Assembly: GCA_022824005.1 (NCBI GenBank)
Contig: JAJEBG010000047.1
Location: forward strand, 1 to 52,832
Direction of reading: 5' to 3'
DNA length: 52,832 nt
Origin: Paracoccaceae bacterium
GTDB taxonomy: Bacteria > Pseudomonadota > Alphaproteobacteria > Rhodobacterales > Rhodobacteraceae
Each line of letters opens with the position of its first letter. Within the stretch, counting starts at the first letter, position 1. Under the pieces are notes generated by a model. The model did no database searches. It saw nothing but the letters and a program-made list of their open reading frames with translations, and was not told where the DNA came from. The translations under genes were made by a program, and so were the position numbers. Shown in pieces: positions 8,299 through 18,468 of the stretch.

Positions 8299-9081
8299 AT
8301 GCAAAACTTACATCCCTTTTTGATCCATTCTCGCTATCCCCAACCCAATCTTATGGCCCATCGGGGGTTTTCAGCCCGTCATCCTGAAAATACAATGATC
8401 GCCTTTGAGGCGGCGATAGAGATTGGTTATGAATATATTGAAACAGATGTCCATGTGACCCGAGATGGGCATGTGGTGGTGTTTCATGACGACACGCTCG
8501 AGCGAATGACCAGCAGCCAAGGAAAGATTGAAGACCTCACTCTCTCTGAAGTCAGTCAATTGCGTGTTTCCGATAAGGAACCCATCCCACTTCTTGCCGA
8601 ACTCTTTGAGAGCTTTCCTCACATCAAGGTCAATATCGACCCCAAAACAGACCAAGTTGTTGAGCCGTTGCGATGTCTTCTTGAGACGATGAATGTCTGG
8701 GACAGAGTTTGTATTGGGTCATTTTCGCAAAAGCGTCTCAATTTTCTTCGGGAAGAGGTGGGACATCGCCTCTGCACATCGGCGGGACCATCGGAGACCG
8801 CTCGGTTATGGCTAAGACGCTTTGGTTTGCCGCTCGGCAAAATGGGGGCCAACTGCATGCAAGTTCCGCCCCGACGCTATGGCCTCCGTGTGGTTGATTC
8901 AAACTTTGTCAACGCGGCGCATGAACAAGGCTTGCCCGTCTATGTATGGACCATTAATTCCATCGCCGAAATCAAGACTTTGCTCGCCTGCGGGGTTGAT
9001 GGCATCATGAGCGATGAAGCCCAATTGATCATGCACTATTTTGAGACGCATATCTGGCAGGCAGACGTCAACACATTGTGA
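8299..9081 (+). CDS. Glycerophosphodiester phosphodiesterase
   Basis: A 260-residue member of the GDPD family (UgpQ-like, cytosolic, no signal peptide). It would hydrolyse deacylated phospholipid diesters to glycerol-3-phosphate and an alcohol. Visible catalytic motifs are [14 protein letters not shown] (HRG and E) near residue 20, then [24 protein letters not shown] with the metal-binding E-x-D and the second histidine. Near the C-terminus, VYVWTIN and GVDGIMSD are typical. No strong Shine-Dalgarno is seen. The 140-base gap before it holds only a 14-codon frame at about 8229. Confidence 0.88.
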   Translation: MQNLHPFLIHSRYPQPNLMAHRGFSARHPENTMIAFEAAIEIGYEYIETDVHVTRDGHVVVFHDDTLERMTSSQGKIEDLTLSEVSQLRVSDKEPIPLLAELFESFPHIKVNIDPKTDQVVEPLRCLLETMNVWDRVCIGSFSQKRLNFLREEVGHRLCTSAGPSETARLWLRRFGLPLGKMGANCMQVPPRRYGLRVVDSNFVNAAHEQGLPVYVWTINSIAEIKTLLACGVDGIMSDEAQLIMHYFETHIWQADVNTL

Positions 9082-9164
9082 ATGACCCGCCCAACGGCGA
9101 CAATCTATTGTTTGTTGCTAGCAAGGCAGGGTATGGATCGGAGTCACATCATCGGGAGGATCAC

Positions 9165-10901
9165 ATGAACATCAATCCAAACCTAGACAAGACATCACTT
9201 CCTAGTCGCCATGTCAGTCATGGCCCGGCCCGGGCGCCCCATCGCTCTTACTATTATGCCATGGGTCTTACCGAAAGTGAAATTGCCCAACCCTTTATCG
9301 GTGTCGCCACGTGCTGGAACGAAGCAGCACCGTGCAATATCGCGCTCAACCGACAGGCACAGGCCGTCAAACTGGGGGTGAAGGCGATGCAGGGAACGCC
9401 CCGTGAATTTACCACCATCACCGTCACCGATGGAATTGCCATGGGGCACGATGGCATGAAATCGTCCCTCGCCTCAAGGGAGGCCATCGCCGACACGGTT
9501 GAATTGACGATGCGTGGACATTGTTATGATGCGTTGGTGGGATTAGCTGGATGTGACAAATCCCTACCCGGTATGATGATGGCCATGGTCCGCCTCAATG
9601 TGCCCTCAGTCTTTGTCTACGGTGGCTCTATTCTGCCGGGTCGTCTGAACGGCAAAGATGTGACAGTCCAAGACGTGTTTGAAGCGGTCGGCCGACATCA
9701 AGCCGGAGCCATGTCCGACGAGGCACTTGCTGTTCTTGAACGGGTGGCTTGTCCCTCCGCCGGCGCCTGCGGCGGCCAATTTACCGCCAATACGATGGCC
9801 TGTGTCTCCGAGGCCATCGGGCTAGCGCTTCCTAATTCGTCAGGCGCCCCGGCTCCCTATGAAAGCCGAGATCGTTATTGCGAAGCCTCGGGAGGGGCGG
9901 TGATGAAATTGCTTGAGAGAAATATTCGCGCTCGCGACATTGTCACCCGCCAATCGCTTGAAAACGCGGCCCGAGTCGTGGCATGCACCGGCGGCTCGAC
10001 AAATGCCGGACTCCATCTGCCAGCCATTGCCCACGAGGCGGGAATCGAGTTCGACCTCCTGGATGTCTGTGATATCTTTCGTGACACGCCGTATTTTGTT
10101 AACCTGAAACCCGGTGGTGAATTCGTGGCCAAGGATTTGTTTGAGGCGGGCGGCGTTCCGGTTGTCATGAACGAATTGCGCAAGATCGGGTTGATCCACG
10201 AAGACTGCATGACATCTACAGGACGAGTGATGGGGGAAGAGCTCGATAGTGTCACTCGTGAAGCCGACGGACGAGTGATCTATCCGTCAACCGCGCCGAT
10301 GTCTTCGACCGGGGGGGTTGTCGGTCTCAAAGGCAATTTGGCCCCTGATGGCGCGATCGTCAAAATTGCCGGTATGAGCGACGACCAGATCACCTTTACA
10401 GGCCCGGCACGCGTCTTTGAATGCGAAGAAGATGCTTTTGAAGCGGTCAAGACCCGTGCATACAAGGAAGGCGAAGTCATTGTCATCCGCAACGAAGGGC
10501 CGGCCGGCGGCCCGGGAATGAGAGAGATGTTGTCGACAACGGCGGCCTTATCGGGACAAGGGATGGGCAAAAAGGTGGCGTTGATCACCGATGGCCGATT
10601 TTCAGGTGCGACTCGCGGATTCTGTGTCGGTCATGTCGGGCCCGAGGCCGCCCATGGTGGGCCCATCGCGCTCATCCAGAATGGCGACATGATCAAAATT
10701 GATGCCCATGAAGGGGAAATTTCTGTCGATTTGACGGATGCTGATCTCGCCGCAAGAAAGGCGAACTGGCAAGGGCCACGCCGCACTATCTATACGGCGG
10801 GAGCGTTGTGGAAATATGCCCAATTGGTTGGACCGACAAAGCAAGGGGCCGTCACACATCCCGGCGCCCGCAAAGAATCGCACGTCTACATGGATCTCTG
10901 A
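9165..10901 (+). CDS. ilvD: Dihydroxy-acid dehydratase
   Basis: This 578-residue enzyme dehydrates 2,3-dihydroxy-isovalerate and -methylvalerate in valine, leucine and isoleucine synthesis. It carries the iron-sulfur cluster cysteines in [23 protein letters not shown] and [18 protein letters not shown], and the C-terminal [15 protein letters not shown] loop. I chose ATG 9165 because GGGAGGA lies at 9154-9160. The frame is open further upstream to 9078, but the extra 29 residues are not typical. Its stop is one base before the next gene, so the two are probably co-transcribed. A substrate other than branched-chain precursors is possible but the motifs are those of IlvD proper. Confidence 0.9.
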   Translation: MNINPNLDKTSLPSRHVSHGPARAPHRSYYYAMGLTESEIAQPFIGVATCWNEAAPCNIALNRQAQAVKLGVKAMQGTPREFTTITVTDGIAMGHDGMKSSLASREAIADTVELTMRGHCYDALVGLAGCDKSLPGMMMAMVRLNVPSVFVYGGSILPGRLNGKDVTVQDVFEAVGRHQAGAMSDEALAVLERVACPSAGACGGQFTANTMACVSEAIGLALPNSSGAPAPYESRDRYCEASGGAVMKLLERNIRARDIVTRQSLENAARVVACTGGSTNAGLHLPAIAHEAGIEFDLLDVCDIFRDTPYFVNLKPGGEFVAKDLFEAGGVPVVMNELRKIGLIHEDCMTSTGRVMGEELDSVTREADGRVIYPSTAPMSSTGGVVGLKGNLAPDGAIVKIAGMSDDQITFTGPARVFECEEDAFEAVKTRAYKEGEVIVIRNEGPAGGPGMREMLSTTAALSGQGMGKKVALITDGRFSGATRGFCVGHVGPEAAHGGPIALIQNGDMIKIDAHEGEISVDLTDADLAARKANWQGPRRTIYTAGALWKYAQLVGPTKQGAVTHPGARKESHVYMDL

Positions 10902-10902
10902 T

Positions 10903-12945
10903 ATGTCCTCCCCCAACTACCCGCATCTGTTTTCGCCAATTGATTTTGGCTCTATTTGTCTCGCCAATCGGGTGGTGATGGGGTCTATGCATACCGGTCT
11001 CGAAGAAACGGGTGACTTTCAACGTCTTGCCGATTTCTATGTCGAACGCGTTTTGGGTGGCGTGAGTCTGATTGTAACGGGAGGTATTGCCCCCAATTCA
11101 GAGGGGGCCGTCTTTCCCAACGCGGCCGCGATGACCTCGCCAAGCGAAATCAAAGAACACCAGATCATCACCGATCAGGTTCATCAATGTGGGGGACGGA
11201 TCGCCATGCAAATTTTGCATGCTGGACGTTACGCTTATGGCAAGAATTGTGTCGCCCCCTCCGCCATTAGGTCTCCGATTTCTCCGTTCGTGCCGCACGA
11301 GCTCAGCAGCAACGAGATCGAAAAACAAATTTCTGATTTCGCCGCGACCGCTCAACGGGCTCAAGACGCGGGATATGACGGTATCGAAATCATGGGATCA
11401 GAAGGTTATTTCCTCAATCAATTCTTGGTCAAACGCACCAACAGACGCAATGATCAATGGGGCGGCTCATACGAAAATAGAATGCGGTTGCCGGTTGAGA
11501 TCTTACGCCGCTGTCGGGAAGCAACGGGCGGCGATTTTCTTATCATCTTTCGTCTTTCGATGCTTGATTTGGTGCCCGATGGCTCCAACTGGGATGAGGT
11601 TCTCCAACTTGCGCGGGCCGTCGAGAATGCGGGGGCCGATATCATCAATTCCGGAATCGGCTGGCACGAATCTCGAATACCCACGATCGCCACGCGAGTC
11701 CCCCGGCGTGCCTTCAGCTGGGTCACCAAGAAACTCATGGGCGCGGTGAATGTCCCTATTGTGGCCTCCAACCGGATCAATTCGCCCGATATTGCCGAAC
11801 AAATATTAGCGGAAGGATACGCTGATCTCGTGTCAATGGCGCGACCCTTTCTCGCCGATGCCCAATTCGTCAAAAAGGCAAAAAACGGCCAGGCGCATCT
11901 GATCACACCCTGTATTGCCTGCAACCAAGCCTGTCTTGATCATACGTTTGAGGGCAAAGTTTCGTCTTGCATTGTCAATCCTCGTGCTTGCCATGAATCT
12001 GAATGGCAAATGACCAAAGCCGAGGTCAAAAAATCTGTCGCCATCGTCGGTGCCGGACCCGCTGGCTTGTCCGCCGCGTTGACCGCCGCTGAGAGAGGTC
12101 ATCGAGTCACGTTATTTGAAAAATCTGATAGGATCGGGGGCCAGTTGAATATGGCTAGTCGTGTACCAGGCAAGGAAGAGTTTACTACTCTTCTCACATG
12201 GTACGCGGCCATGCTGGAAGAGTGGGACATTGACTTGAAACTGAACGCAGATGTTAAGTTCGATATATTGACCCGTTTTGATGAGGTGATCATAGCCACG
12301 GGTGTCAAGCCTAGAGATCTCGAAATTCGTAAGGTTGGGGATATATCAGGTCAAGTTCTGAACTACGCTGAAACTCTCACTGGAGATGACAAAGAAATTG
12401 GCGATAAAGTGGTGATTGTGGGGGCCGGCGGGATTGGTTTTGATGTCGCCGAGTTCTTGGTCAATGATGGGCCAGGCACGACCCTTGATCTTTCCCTGTG
12501 GTTAAAAGAATGGGGCGTTGAGGATCCGGCACAATTTCGAGGGGGTGTTCATCCTTCTGGGTTTGCCCCTCGCAAGCCATCGAGACAGGTCATTTTGATG
12601 CAACGTAAAACCGAAAAACCAGGCCGTCAGCTGGGCAAAACCACCGGCTGGATTCATCGCTCTGCTCTTCGTCATAAGAATGTCGAGATGCGCAGCGGGG
12701 TCAAATATTTGGCCATTGAACCCCGTGGCATCCGTGTTTCTGGACCCAATGGCTCTTCACAAACGGAACTTGTGGAAGCGGATACAGTGGTAATTTGTGC
12801 CGGTCAGGTTCCCGATCGGGATTTTGCCGATACACTTGTTGAATCGGGACTTCGCCCACATGTGATTGGCGGTGCCAAGAGTGCCACCGACCTCGATGCT
12901 AAACGAGCCGTTCAAGAAGGGGCCGGATTAGCCAAGACTTTATAG
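10903..12945 (+). CDS. FadH-type NADH:flavin oxidoreductase (2,4-dienoyl-CoA reductase family)
   Basis: A 680-residue multidomain flavo-iron-sulfur enzyme. Residues 1-340 are an Old Yellow Enzyme TIM barrel (GSMHTGLEE, HAGRYA, KRTNRRNDQWGGSYENR). The 4Fe-4S cysteines follow in CIACNQAC and SSCIVNPR. Next come an FAD-binding Rossmann motif (VGAGPAGLSAAL near residue 378) and a second dinucleotide motif (VGAGGIGFDVAEF). Length matches E. coli FadH (about 670). The family reduces dienoyl-CoA esters, but near relatives demethylate amines or betaines, so the exact substrate is open. The ATG at 10903 is one base after the ilvD stop; a longer frame from 10738 only overlaps ilvD. Confidence 0.88.
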   Translation: MSSPNYPHLFSPIDFGSICLANRVVMGSMHTGLEETGDFQRLADFYVERVLGGVSLIVTGGIAPNSEGAVFPNAAAMTSPSEIKEHQIITDQVHQCGGRIAMQILHAGRYAYGKNCVAPSAIRSPISPFVPHELSSNEIEKQISDFAATAQRAQDAGYDGIEIMGSEGYFLNQFLVKRTNRRNDQWGGSYENRMRLPVEILRRCREATGGDFLIIFRLSMLDLVPDGSNWDEVLQLARAVENAGADIINSGIGWHESRIPTIATRVPRRAFSWVTKKLMGAVNVPIVASNRINSPDIAEQILAEGYADLVSMARPFLADAQFVKKAKNGQAHLITPCIACNQACLDHTFEGKVSSCIVNPRACHESEWQMTKAEVKKSVAIVGAGPAGLSAALTAAERGHRVTLFEKSDRIGGQLNMASRVPGKEEFTTLLTWYAAMLEEWDIDLKLNADVKFDILTRFDEVIIATGVKPRDLEIRKVGDISGQVLNYAETLTGDDKEIGDKVVIVGAGGIGFDVAEFLVNDGPGTTLDLSLWLKEWGVEDPAQFRGGVHPSGFAPRKPSRQVILMQRKTEKPGRQLGKTTGWIHRSALRHKNVEMRSGVKYLAIEPRGIRVSGPNGSSQTELVEADTVVICAGQVPDRDFADTLVESGLRPHVIGGAKSATDLDAKRAVQEGAGLAKTL

Positions 12946-13007
12946 CCGTTCTTTTCTACCTTGAACATTATCACCGAACATCTCTTGCTCGGACGGGTTG
13001 AGCTGAC

Positions 13008-14348
13008 TTGCAAACGGATGGGATGCTTCCTTATATTTTATCCGACCAAATGCATTTGATAGAGGCGGGCCAATTGACTGATCAGACGAAGAATACCTTT
13101 CCCCTGACATTGACAACCGGAGGTGATCAGGCCGAGGAAAGAATCGCGTCACTTCCCTTGATTGATGGGGTTGAATTTGCCACCGCAGCGACGGGCATCC
13201 GCTACCAAAATCGGTCAGATGTCATGCTGGTGCGTCTTTGTGCCGACACAGAAGTGGTGGGTTTTTTCACTCAATCGTCAACGCGGGCCGCGCCGGTGCT
13301 TGACTGTGAGTTCAAACTGCAATCACAAACGGCTTCTCCCTCAGCCATTTTTGCCAATTCTGGCAATGCGAATGCGTTTACGGGAGCTGACGGTTTCGCC
13401 GCGGTGAAGCGCATTGCCGCTGGCGTGGCAACAGAACTCAATATCTCTGCCGATCACGTTTTGACCGCGTCGACCGGTGTCATTGGCGAGCCCCTCACCC
13501 CCGATATAGGCAAAATTTTATCTCATATGCCGGGGCTCAAATCTTCGCTCTCACCCCTAGGAATGGGGGAAGCCGCTCGTGCCATTATGACAACCGATAC
13601 ATTTCCCAAGGTCGCGGCCACCGAGATCAAGACCCCTTCTGGTCCCATCTCTATTGCCGGTATTGCCAAGGGTTCGGGGATGATCGAGCCCCAAATGGCA
13701 ACCATGTTGGCCTTTATTTTCACCGATGCCAAGATCAGTCGGATGGCCCTGAAGACGTTGGTCAACGAGGCCAATAGTTTAAGTTTCAATGCCATTACAA
13801 TCGATAGCGACACCTCCACCAATGATACATTGCTCGTCGCCGCTACCGGGACATCTCATCACCCCGAACTGACAAGGAAAAGTGACAAATGGCCACAATT
13901 TTCCCATGGTCTAGAATCAGTCATGGCGTCGTTGGCGGAACAGATTGTCAGAGATGGGGAAGGGGCAAAGAAACTGGTGAGGGTGCGTGTCATAGGGGCG
14001 GCCAACAAGATCGACGCTGATCGAGCGGCGCGGGCCATTGCTAATTCCCCATTAGTAAAAACGGCCATCGCCGGTGACGATCCCAATTGGGGCCGAATCG
14101 TGATGGCGCTTGGAAAGTCAGGAGCCAAACTCTCCTGTGATCAACTGACAATCTCTATCGGCGGTCACCCTGTCGCCGAGAATGGCCAGGTCGCGACCGA
14201 TTACCGCGAAAGTCAGGTGGCGGACTATATGAAAGGGTCGGATATCCAAATCTGTATTGATCTTGGCATTGGCAAAGCGTCGGCGCAAATATTGACCTGT
14301 GATTTGACGCACGAATATATTTCCATCAATGCCGATTATCGGTCATGA
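13008..14348 (+). CDS. argJ: Bifunctional ornithine acetyltransferase/N-acetylglutamate synthase
   Basis: Up to 446 residues. ArgJ moves acetyl groups from N-acetylornithine to glutamate in the cyclic arginine pathway. The protein is a self-cleaving Ntn-type enzyme. The cleavage motif is visible as KGSGMIEPQMATMLAF, with the threonine of AT as new N-terminus and nucleophile. Other marks are ATAATGIRYQNRSD near the start and AGDDPNWGRI near the end. The start is uncertain: TTG 13008, ATG 13023 and ATG 13050 are all in frame, and the first 40 residues are not conserved in the family. Its stop overlaps the next gene as ATGA. Confidence 0.9.
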   Translation: MQTDGMLPYILSDQMHLIEAGQLTDQTKNTFPLTLTTGGDQAEERIASLPLIDGVEFATAATGIRYQNRSDVMLVRLCADTEVVGFFTQSSTRAAPVLDCEFKLQSQTASPSAIFANSGNANAFTGADGFAAVKRIAAGVATELNISADHVLTASTGVIGEPLTPDIGKILSHMPGLKSSLSPLGMGEAARAIMTTDTFPKVAATEIKTPSGPISIAGIAKGSGMIEPQMATMLAFIFTDAKISRMALKTLVNEANSLSFNAITIDSDTSTNDTLLVAATGTSHHPELTRKSDKWPQFSHGLESVMASLAEQIVRDGEGAKKLVRVRVIGAANKIDADRAARAIANSPLVKTAIAGDDPNWGRIVMALGKSGAKLSCDQLTISIGGHPVAENGQVATDYRESQVADYMKGSDIQICIDLGIGKASAQILTCDLTHEYISINADYRS

Positions 14349-14749
14349 AACTTATCCTCGTATCGGCGGTGGCGCTGATTGACAAAGACAACCGGGTCTT
14401 ACTCGCGCAGCGAAGACAATCATCCGAACGCTTTGCCGGACTCTGGGAATTTCCTGGCGGTAAAGTTGAACACGGGGAGACGCCGCAAGACGCCCTACTT
14501 CGTGAACTCCATGAAGAACTGTTGATTGAGACGTGGGATTCCTGTCTGGCACCGTTGACTTTTGCTAGTCACAGTTATGAAGATTTTCACCTCCTCATGC
14601 CGCTCTTTGTTTGCAGGAAATGGTCAGGCACACCGCAATGCGTCGTCCATAGCGAGCTCAAATGGGTGCCGCCCCATGAAATTCGCCTCTATCCCATGCC
14701 ACCTGCTGATAAACATATCATTCCGATTCTCCGCGACTGGGTTGCTTGA
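14345..14749 (+). CDS. Nudix hydrolase, MutT-like (8-oxo-dGTP diphosphatase)
   Basis: A 134-residue pyrophosphohydrolase likely to cleanse the nucleotide pool of oxidised dGTP. The Nudix box reads GKVEHGETPQDALLRELHEEL, matching G-x5-E-x7-R-E-U-x-E-E. The glycine normally near the end of the box is replaced by leucine. Preceding WEFPGGK is typical of MutT. It is coupled to argJ by an ATGA overlap, an arrangement known in other alphaproteobacteria. Its last 32 bases overlap the 3' end of convergent hemH. Confidence 0.88.
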   Translation: MKLILVSAVALIDKDNRVLLAQRRQSSERFAGLWEFPGGKVEHGETPQDALLRELHEELLIETWDSCLAPLTFASHSYEDFHLLMPLFVCRKWSGTPQCVVHSELKWVPPHEIRLYPMPPADKHIIPILRDWVA

Positions 14750-15794
14750 CCCAACCCTTTAAGTTCTCGCTCACGAGATTAGCCATCATGTGGATATGAT
14801 CGTCGTCATCATTCAAGCACGGGATGTAGGAAAATTTCTCGCCGCCCGCATCCATAAACACCTCTTTGATTTCCTCCTGAATCTCCTCGAGCGTCTCAAT
14901 GCAATCCGATGAAAAGCCCGGCGCAATCACCGCTATGCGCCGGCGGCCTTCACGTGCTAGGGAGGCAACCATGTCAACCGTATAGGGCTGAAGCCATGTC
15001 TCCCGTCCAAAAATAGATTGGAAGGATGTCACCAATTGGCCGTCCTCCCAACCCAGTTTCTGTTTGAGCAGTCGCGATGTTTTGCAACAATGGCAATGGT
15101 AAGGGTCGCCCTCCATCAGATATCGTTTGGGTAGACCATGATAGGAAGTCACGACGGCGTCGGGTTTATAATCTAACGCTTGCAAATGGCGGGTCACCGA
15201 ATGGGCCAACGCGCCAATATAATCCTCATTTTCAAAATAGGGGGCCACAGTACGAATCGCAGGTTGCCAGCGTGATTTGAGCAACGTTTTAAAGACCGCG
15301 TCATTTGCGCTCGCCGTGGTGGATGCCGAATATTGCGGATAAAGGGGGAAATGCAGGATTCTTTGACACCCCATCTCGATCATCTGCTCAATTCTTGAAG
15401 GGGTTGATGGGTTGCCGTAACGCATACTGAAATCGGTGATAATCTGATCACCAAAACGTGAATTCAATTCTTTTTCCAATTTGATTTTCTGGGCTCGACT
15501 CGTTGTCAATAATGGGCTTTCTCCGTCTTCATGGTTCCAAATGGAACGATACGCTGCGCCCGATTTGAAGGGCCGAAGGGACAGAATAATCAGTTGCAAA
15601 ATCGGCTGCCATTTCCATTTGGGATAATCAATAACCCGGTGATCGGAGAGGAATTCGGAAAGATATCGTCGAATCGGCCAGTAGGAATGATCATCTGGTG
15701 TCCCCAGATTAGAAATCAGCACGCCGATCTTTTGCGCCGGGATAGGAGGGTGGTCCTCAGGAGCATGAGGGAGAGCCATAAATTTCTTTGTCAT
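14718..15794 (-). CDS. hemH: Ferrochelatase
   Basis: A 358-residue enzyme that inserts ferrous iron into protoporphyrin IX, the last step of heme synthesis. Family marks are GVLISNLGTPD at the start, MRYGNPS near residue 120, HFPLYPQYSASTTAS, the catalytic SYHGLPKRY, and the C-terminal IAPGFSSDCIETLEEI. It also has CHCCKTSRLL. It is the last gene of a minus-strand run with ubiG and a second methyltransferase. Its 3' end overlaps the mutT-like gene tail-to-tail for 32 bases. Confidence 0.94.
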   Translation of the reverse strand: MTKKFMALPHAPEDHPPIPAQKIGVLISNLGTPDDHSYWPIRRYLSEFLSDHRVIDYPKWKWQPILQLIILSLRPFKSGAAYRSIWNHEDGESPLLTTSRAQKIKLEKELNSRFGDQIITDFSMRYGNPSTPSRIEQMIEMGCQRILHFPLYPQYSASTTASANDAVFKTLLKSRWQPAIRTVAPYFENEDYIGALAHSVTRHLQALDYKPDAVVTSYHGLPKRYLMEGDPYHCHCCKTSRLLKQKLGWEDGQLVTSFQSIFGRETWLQPYTVDMVASLAREGRRRIAVIAPGFSSDCIETLEEIQEEIKEVFMDAGGEKFSYIPCLNDDDDHIHMMANLVSENLKGWVKQPSRGESE

Positions 15795-15818
15795 CGGGTC
15801 ATTCCAAGTGGGGTAAAA

Positions 15819-16670
15819 TCATGTGTCCATTTTATGTTCGACCGTTTTGAGCGCATCAGCCAGTCGTGATGTTGCTGAACCCGGCCGCAAAGCTCGAGGC
15901 TGAGTCTCGGAGGGAGCCCATCCCGTCATAAAAACCAGTTCAAATGTCGCTGGCAGCGATCCTTCGCTGTCGGCAAAGCGGTGCTGGTAAATCTCTTCCA
16001 ATGAACGAAAAAATTGCCTCGAGGAAGCCGTTTTTCGCCGGCCCGTCAAGGCATTGTTTTCTCCCATTGCCCGCAAATCATGCATCAAATCGTTCGCCTT
16101 GGAATAGCTGGCCTTCATCTCCCACCGATCTGTCACTGGAAGGGCGTACCCGGCCCTCTGTAGGAGTTGGCCATAGTCACGAACATCGCCCATCGGGATG
16201 ACTCGGGGAGAGGCACCCCCATAGATACAAATTTCAGCATCAAGGAAAGCACACCGAAGTTCTTTGAGTGTGTCACCGCCAAGGCAAACCGCCAAAAGCA
16301 AGCCGTCAGGCACAAGCGCATGGCGGCATTGAATGAGTTGACCCACAGGATCATTGGACCAATGGAGTGCCATCGTGTGAAGGATAAGGTCAAACGGCTG
16401 AGGGCCAAACTGTAGACGTTCATCGTCGTCAAAAATTTTGGCTCTCGGCAATGTCGTCGCCCAAAATTCCTGACTCCCCGTCACAATCGCGATACGATCA
16501 AATGAACGGTTTATGCTTTGGAGACGGATCTCTAATTCATCCCACGCGGCTTGATGTAGGAAAAAAGCACGCTCTCCTGAACACGCTCGCCGCCGATGAA
16601 GACGTAAGGCGTGACGATCAACCAGTTCGGTCATCTCTAACTTTTTGTGTTCATCGATTTGATTTATCAC
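15819..16670 (-). CDS. SAM-dependent methyltransferase, BioC/NDUFAF5-like
   Basis: A 283-residue protein (GTG start; an ATG at 16634 gives 271). The layout LVDRHALRLHRRRA...FFLHQAAWDELEIRLQ, then FDLILHTMALHWSNDPVGQL and LVPDGLLLAVCLGG, matches the alphaproteobacterial family related to NDUFAF5 and BioC. The SAM-binding motif I, usually a glycine-rich DLG-type turn, is degenerate here (IAIVTGSQEFW). Known relatives modify a complex I subunit or pimeloyl precursor; which applies is unclear. It lies eight bases after ubiG. Confidence 0.75.
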   Translation of the reverse strand: MINQIDEHKKLEMTELVDRHALRLHRRRACSGERAFFLHQAAWDELEIRLQSINRSFDRIAIVTGSQEFWATTLPRAKIFDDDERLQFGPQPFDLILHTMALHWSNDPVGQLIQCRHALVPDGLLLAVCLGGDTLKELRCAFLDAEICIYGGASPRVIPMGDVRDYGQLLQRAGYALPVTDRWEMKASYSKANDLMHDLRAMGENNALTGRRKTASSRQFFRSLEEIYQHRFADSEGSLPATFELVFMTGWAPSETQPRALRPGSATSRLADALKTVEHKMDT

Positions 16671-16678
16671 AGCGGAAC

Positions 16679-17428
16679 TTAAACTGGTTTGTGAGAAGCG
16701 GTCACATAATTGACACGCGTATCACGCAGAGACAATTTCCATTCTCTGGCCACAGGATTGAAGACAAACCCTTTACAATCGACAGGTTCCAATCCGGCCT
16801 CTTTCTGCATGTCCATGAGTTCTTCAGGTTTGATGAATTTTTCCCATTGATGCGTCCCTTTAGGAAGCCAGCGTAAAATATATTCGGCTCCAATTATCGC
16901 GAATAAAAAACTCTGAAGATTGCGATTGATGGTGGATATGAACAAAAGCCCCGAAGGTTTGAGCAACCGGGCGCAAATTGAAATCAGTTGCCGCGGATCG
17001 GGAACATGTTCGATGACCTCCATACATAAGACCACATCGAAGGTTTCACCGGCTTCTGCCAAATCTTCGGCGGCCGTGGCTCGATAGTCAATCTCTAAAC
17101 CCGATCGTTGGGCATGTTGCTTGGCGATGGGAATATTGCGTGCGGCCCGATCAATACCGGTGACCGATCCCCCAAGCCGCGATAAAGGTTCACACAGCAA
17201 CCCGCCCCCACAACCCACATCGAGAAAGCTCAATCCTGAAAAGGGTTGCCTTTGCCCAAGAGACCGGTCGAATTCAACAGATAATTGACTGTTGATATAA
17301 TCAAGCCGACACGGATTCAAAAGGTGCAATGGCCGAAAACTTCCCTTTTCATCCCACCATTGGTCGGCAAGAGCGTTGAATTTTTTTGTCTCTTCCTCAT
17401 CGACATTTGTGGATTGGAAAATCGCCAT
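16679..17428 (-). CDS. ubiG: Ubiquinone biosynthesis O-methyltransferase UbiG
   Basis: A 249-residue SAM-dependent O-methyltransferase performing both O-methylations of the quinone ring. It has the family N-terminus [23 protein letters not shown], the SAM motif [19 protein letters not shown], then [11 protein letters not shown] and [12 protein letters not shown]. Length is normal. It is first in the ubiG, methyltransferase, hemH run. Heme and quinone synthesis together suggest a respiratory theme. Confidence 0.93.
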   Translation of the reverse strand: MAIFQSTNVDEEETKKFNALADQWWDEKGSFRPLHLLNPCRLDYINSQLSVEFDRSLGQRQPFSGLSFLDVGCGGGLLCEPLSRLGGSVTGIDRAARNIPIAKQHAQRSGLEIDYRATAAEDLAEAGETFDVVLCMEVIEHVPDPRQLISICARLLKPSGLLFISTINRNLQSFLFAIIGAEYILRWLPKGTHQWEKFIKPEELMDMQKEAGLEPVDCKGFVFNPVAREWKLSLRDTRVNYVTASHKPV

Positions 17429-17490
17429 TGAAGATATCCATTCTTTCAGTCTAAAATTGCGAGATTCCGGTACTCGCGGGCCTCATCACC

Positions 17491-18468
17491 ATGCATGATT
17501 TGTTTCAGCGCCATCGCCAACTTGATAATTTATACCCTTCCTTCCCACCGTTCAATGTGCGGAAACTTCCGGTTGATGGCGGTCATCAATTATATGTGGA
17601 GCAAAGTGGCTCACCGCAAGGGCTACCGGTTCTCTGTCTGCATGGCGGCCCGGGTGCTGGGTGCAGCGCTTCCATGCGTCGTTTCTTTAATCCAAAAGTG
17701 TTTCATGTCATCCTGTTTGACCAGCGGGGATGCGGCAAATCAACACCTAACGCGAGCGTCGACGCCAATACGACTCAACATCTCATTGCTGACATTGAAC
17801 AGATTCGAAAGGTCCTTGAAATTGACCGATGGGTGATTTTTGGTGGCTCATGGGGCGCGACTTTGGCCCTTCTTTACGCAGAGCAATATCCAACCCGGGT
17901 GCTCTTTCTGGTCCTGAGGGCCGTCTTTATGATGATGGGGCGCGAGCTCAACTGGTTTTATGGCGGTGGGGCGGGACAATTTTGGCCCGAACATTGGCAA
18001 AAATTTCGCTCCATCATCCCTGCTTCCGAACGAGATGACCTCCTATCAGCCTACCAAAAACGTCTGTTCAGTGGCGATTACCGGGAGGAGGTCTATTTCG
18101 CGCGCCATTGGCACGATTGGGAGTGCCATCTTTGTCGATTGGAAAGCGTCACGAAAGACTCGCCCCGTCCCTCCGATGATTATGTGCGCGCCTTCGCCCG
18201 ACTTGAGAACCACTATTTTGTCAATGGGGGATTCCTGCCACGGGACGATGAAATTCTCAACAATGCACAAAAACTGAAATCCATCCCCGGCACCATCGTT
18301 CACGGACGTTATGATGTGATTTGTCCGCCGCAATCGGCATGGGAATTGGCCGCCGCATGGCCTGACGCCAAATTGAATATTGTCACGGCCGGTCATGCTT
18401 TGTCCGAACCTGCCATTCGCAACAAATTGGTCTCGACGATGAACGATGTCGGCCGTCTATTCGCTTAA
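17491..18468 (+). CDS. pip: Proline iminopeptidase
   Basis: A 325-residue alpha/beta hydrolase of peptidase family S33 that releases N-terminal proline. Visible are the oxyanion motif LHGGPGAGCSASMRRFF, DQRGCGKSTPNAS, the nucleophile elbow GGSWGATLALLYAEQYP, the aspartate in HGRYDVICPP and the histidine in AGHALSEP. It is cytosolic with no signal peptide. It is transcribed divergently from ubiG with 62 bases between starts. Confidence 0.93.
   Translation: MHDLFQRHRQLDNLYPSFPPFNVRKLPVDGGHQLYVEQSGSPQGLPVLCLHGGPGAGCSASMRRFFNPKVFHVILFDQRGCGKSTPNASVDANTTQHLIADIEQIRKVLEIDRWVIFGGSWGATLALLYAEQYPTRVLFLVLRAVFMMMGRELNWFYGGGAGQFWPEHWQKFRSIIPASERDDLLSAYQKRLFSGDYREEVYFARHWHDWECHLCRLESVTKDSPRPSDDYVRAFARLENHYFVNGGFLPRDDEILNNAQKLKSIPGTIVHGRYDVICPPQSAWELAAAWPDAKLNIVTAGHALSEPAIRNKLVSTMNDVGRLFA

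Noticed and set aside
11189-11749. 186-codon plus-strand frame inside the FadH-type gene
   Set aside because: Out-of-frame shadow of a well supported flavin enzyme.
16451-16876. 141-codon plus-strand frame
   Set aside because: It lies antisense to the methyltransferase and ubiG genes, whose motifs are clear.
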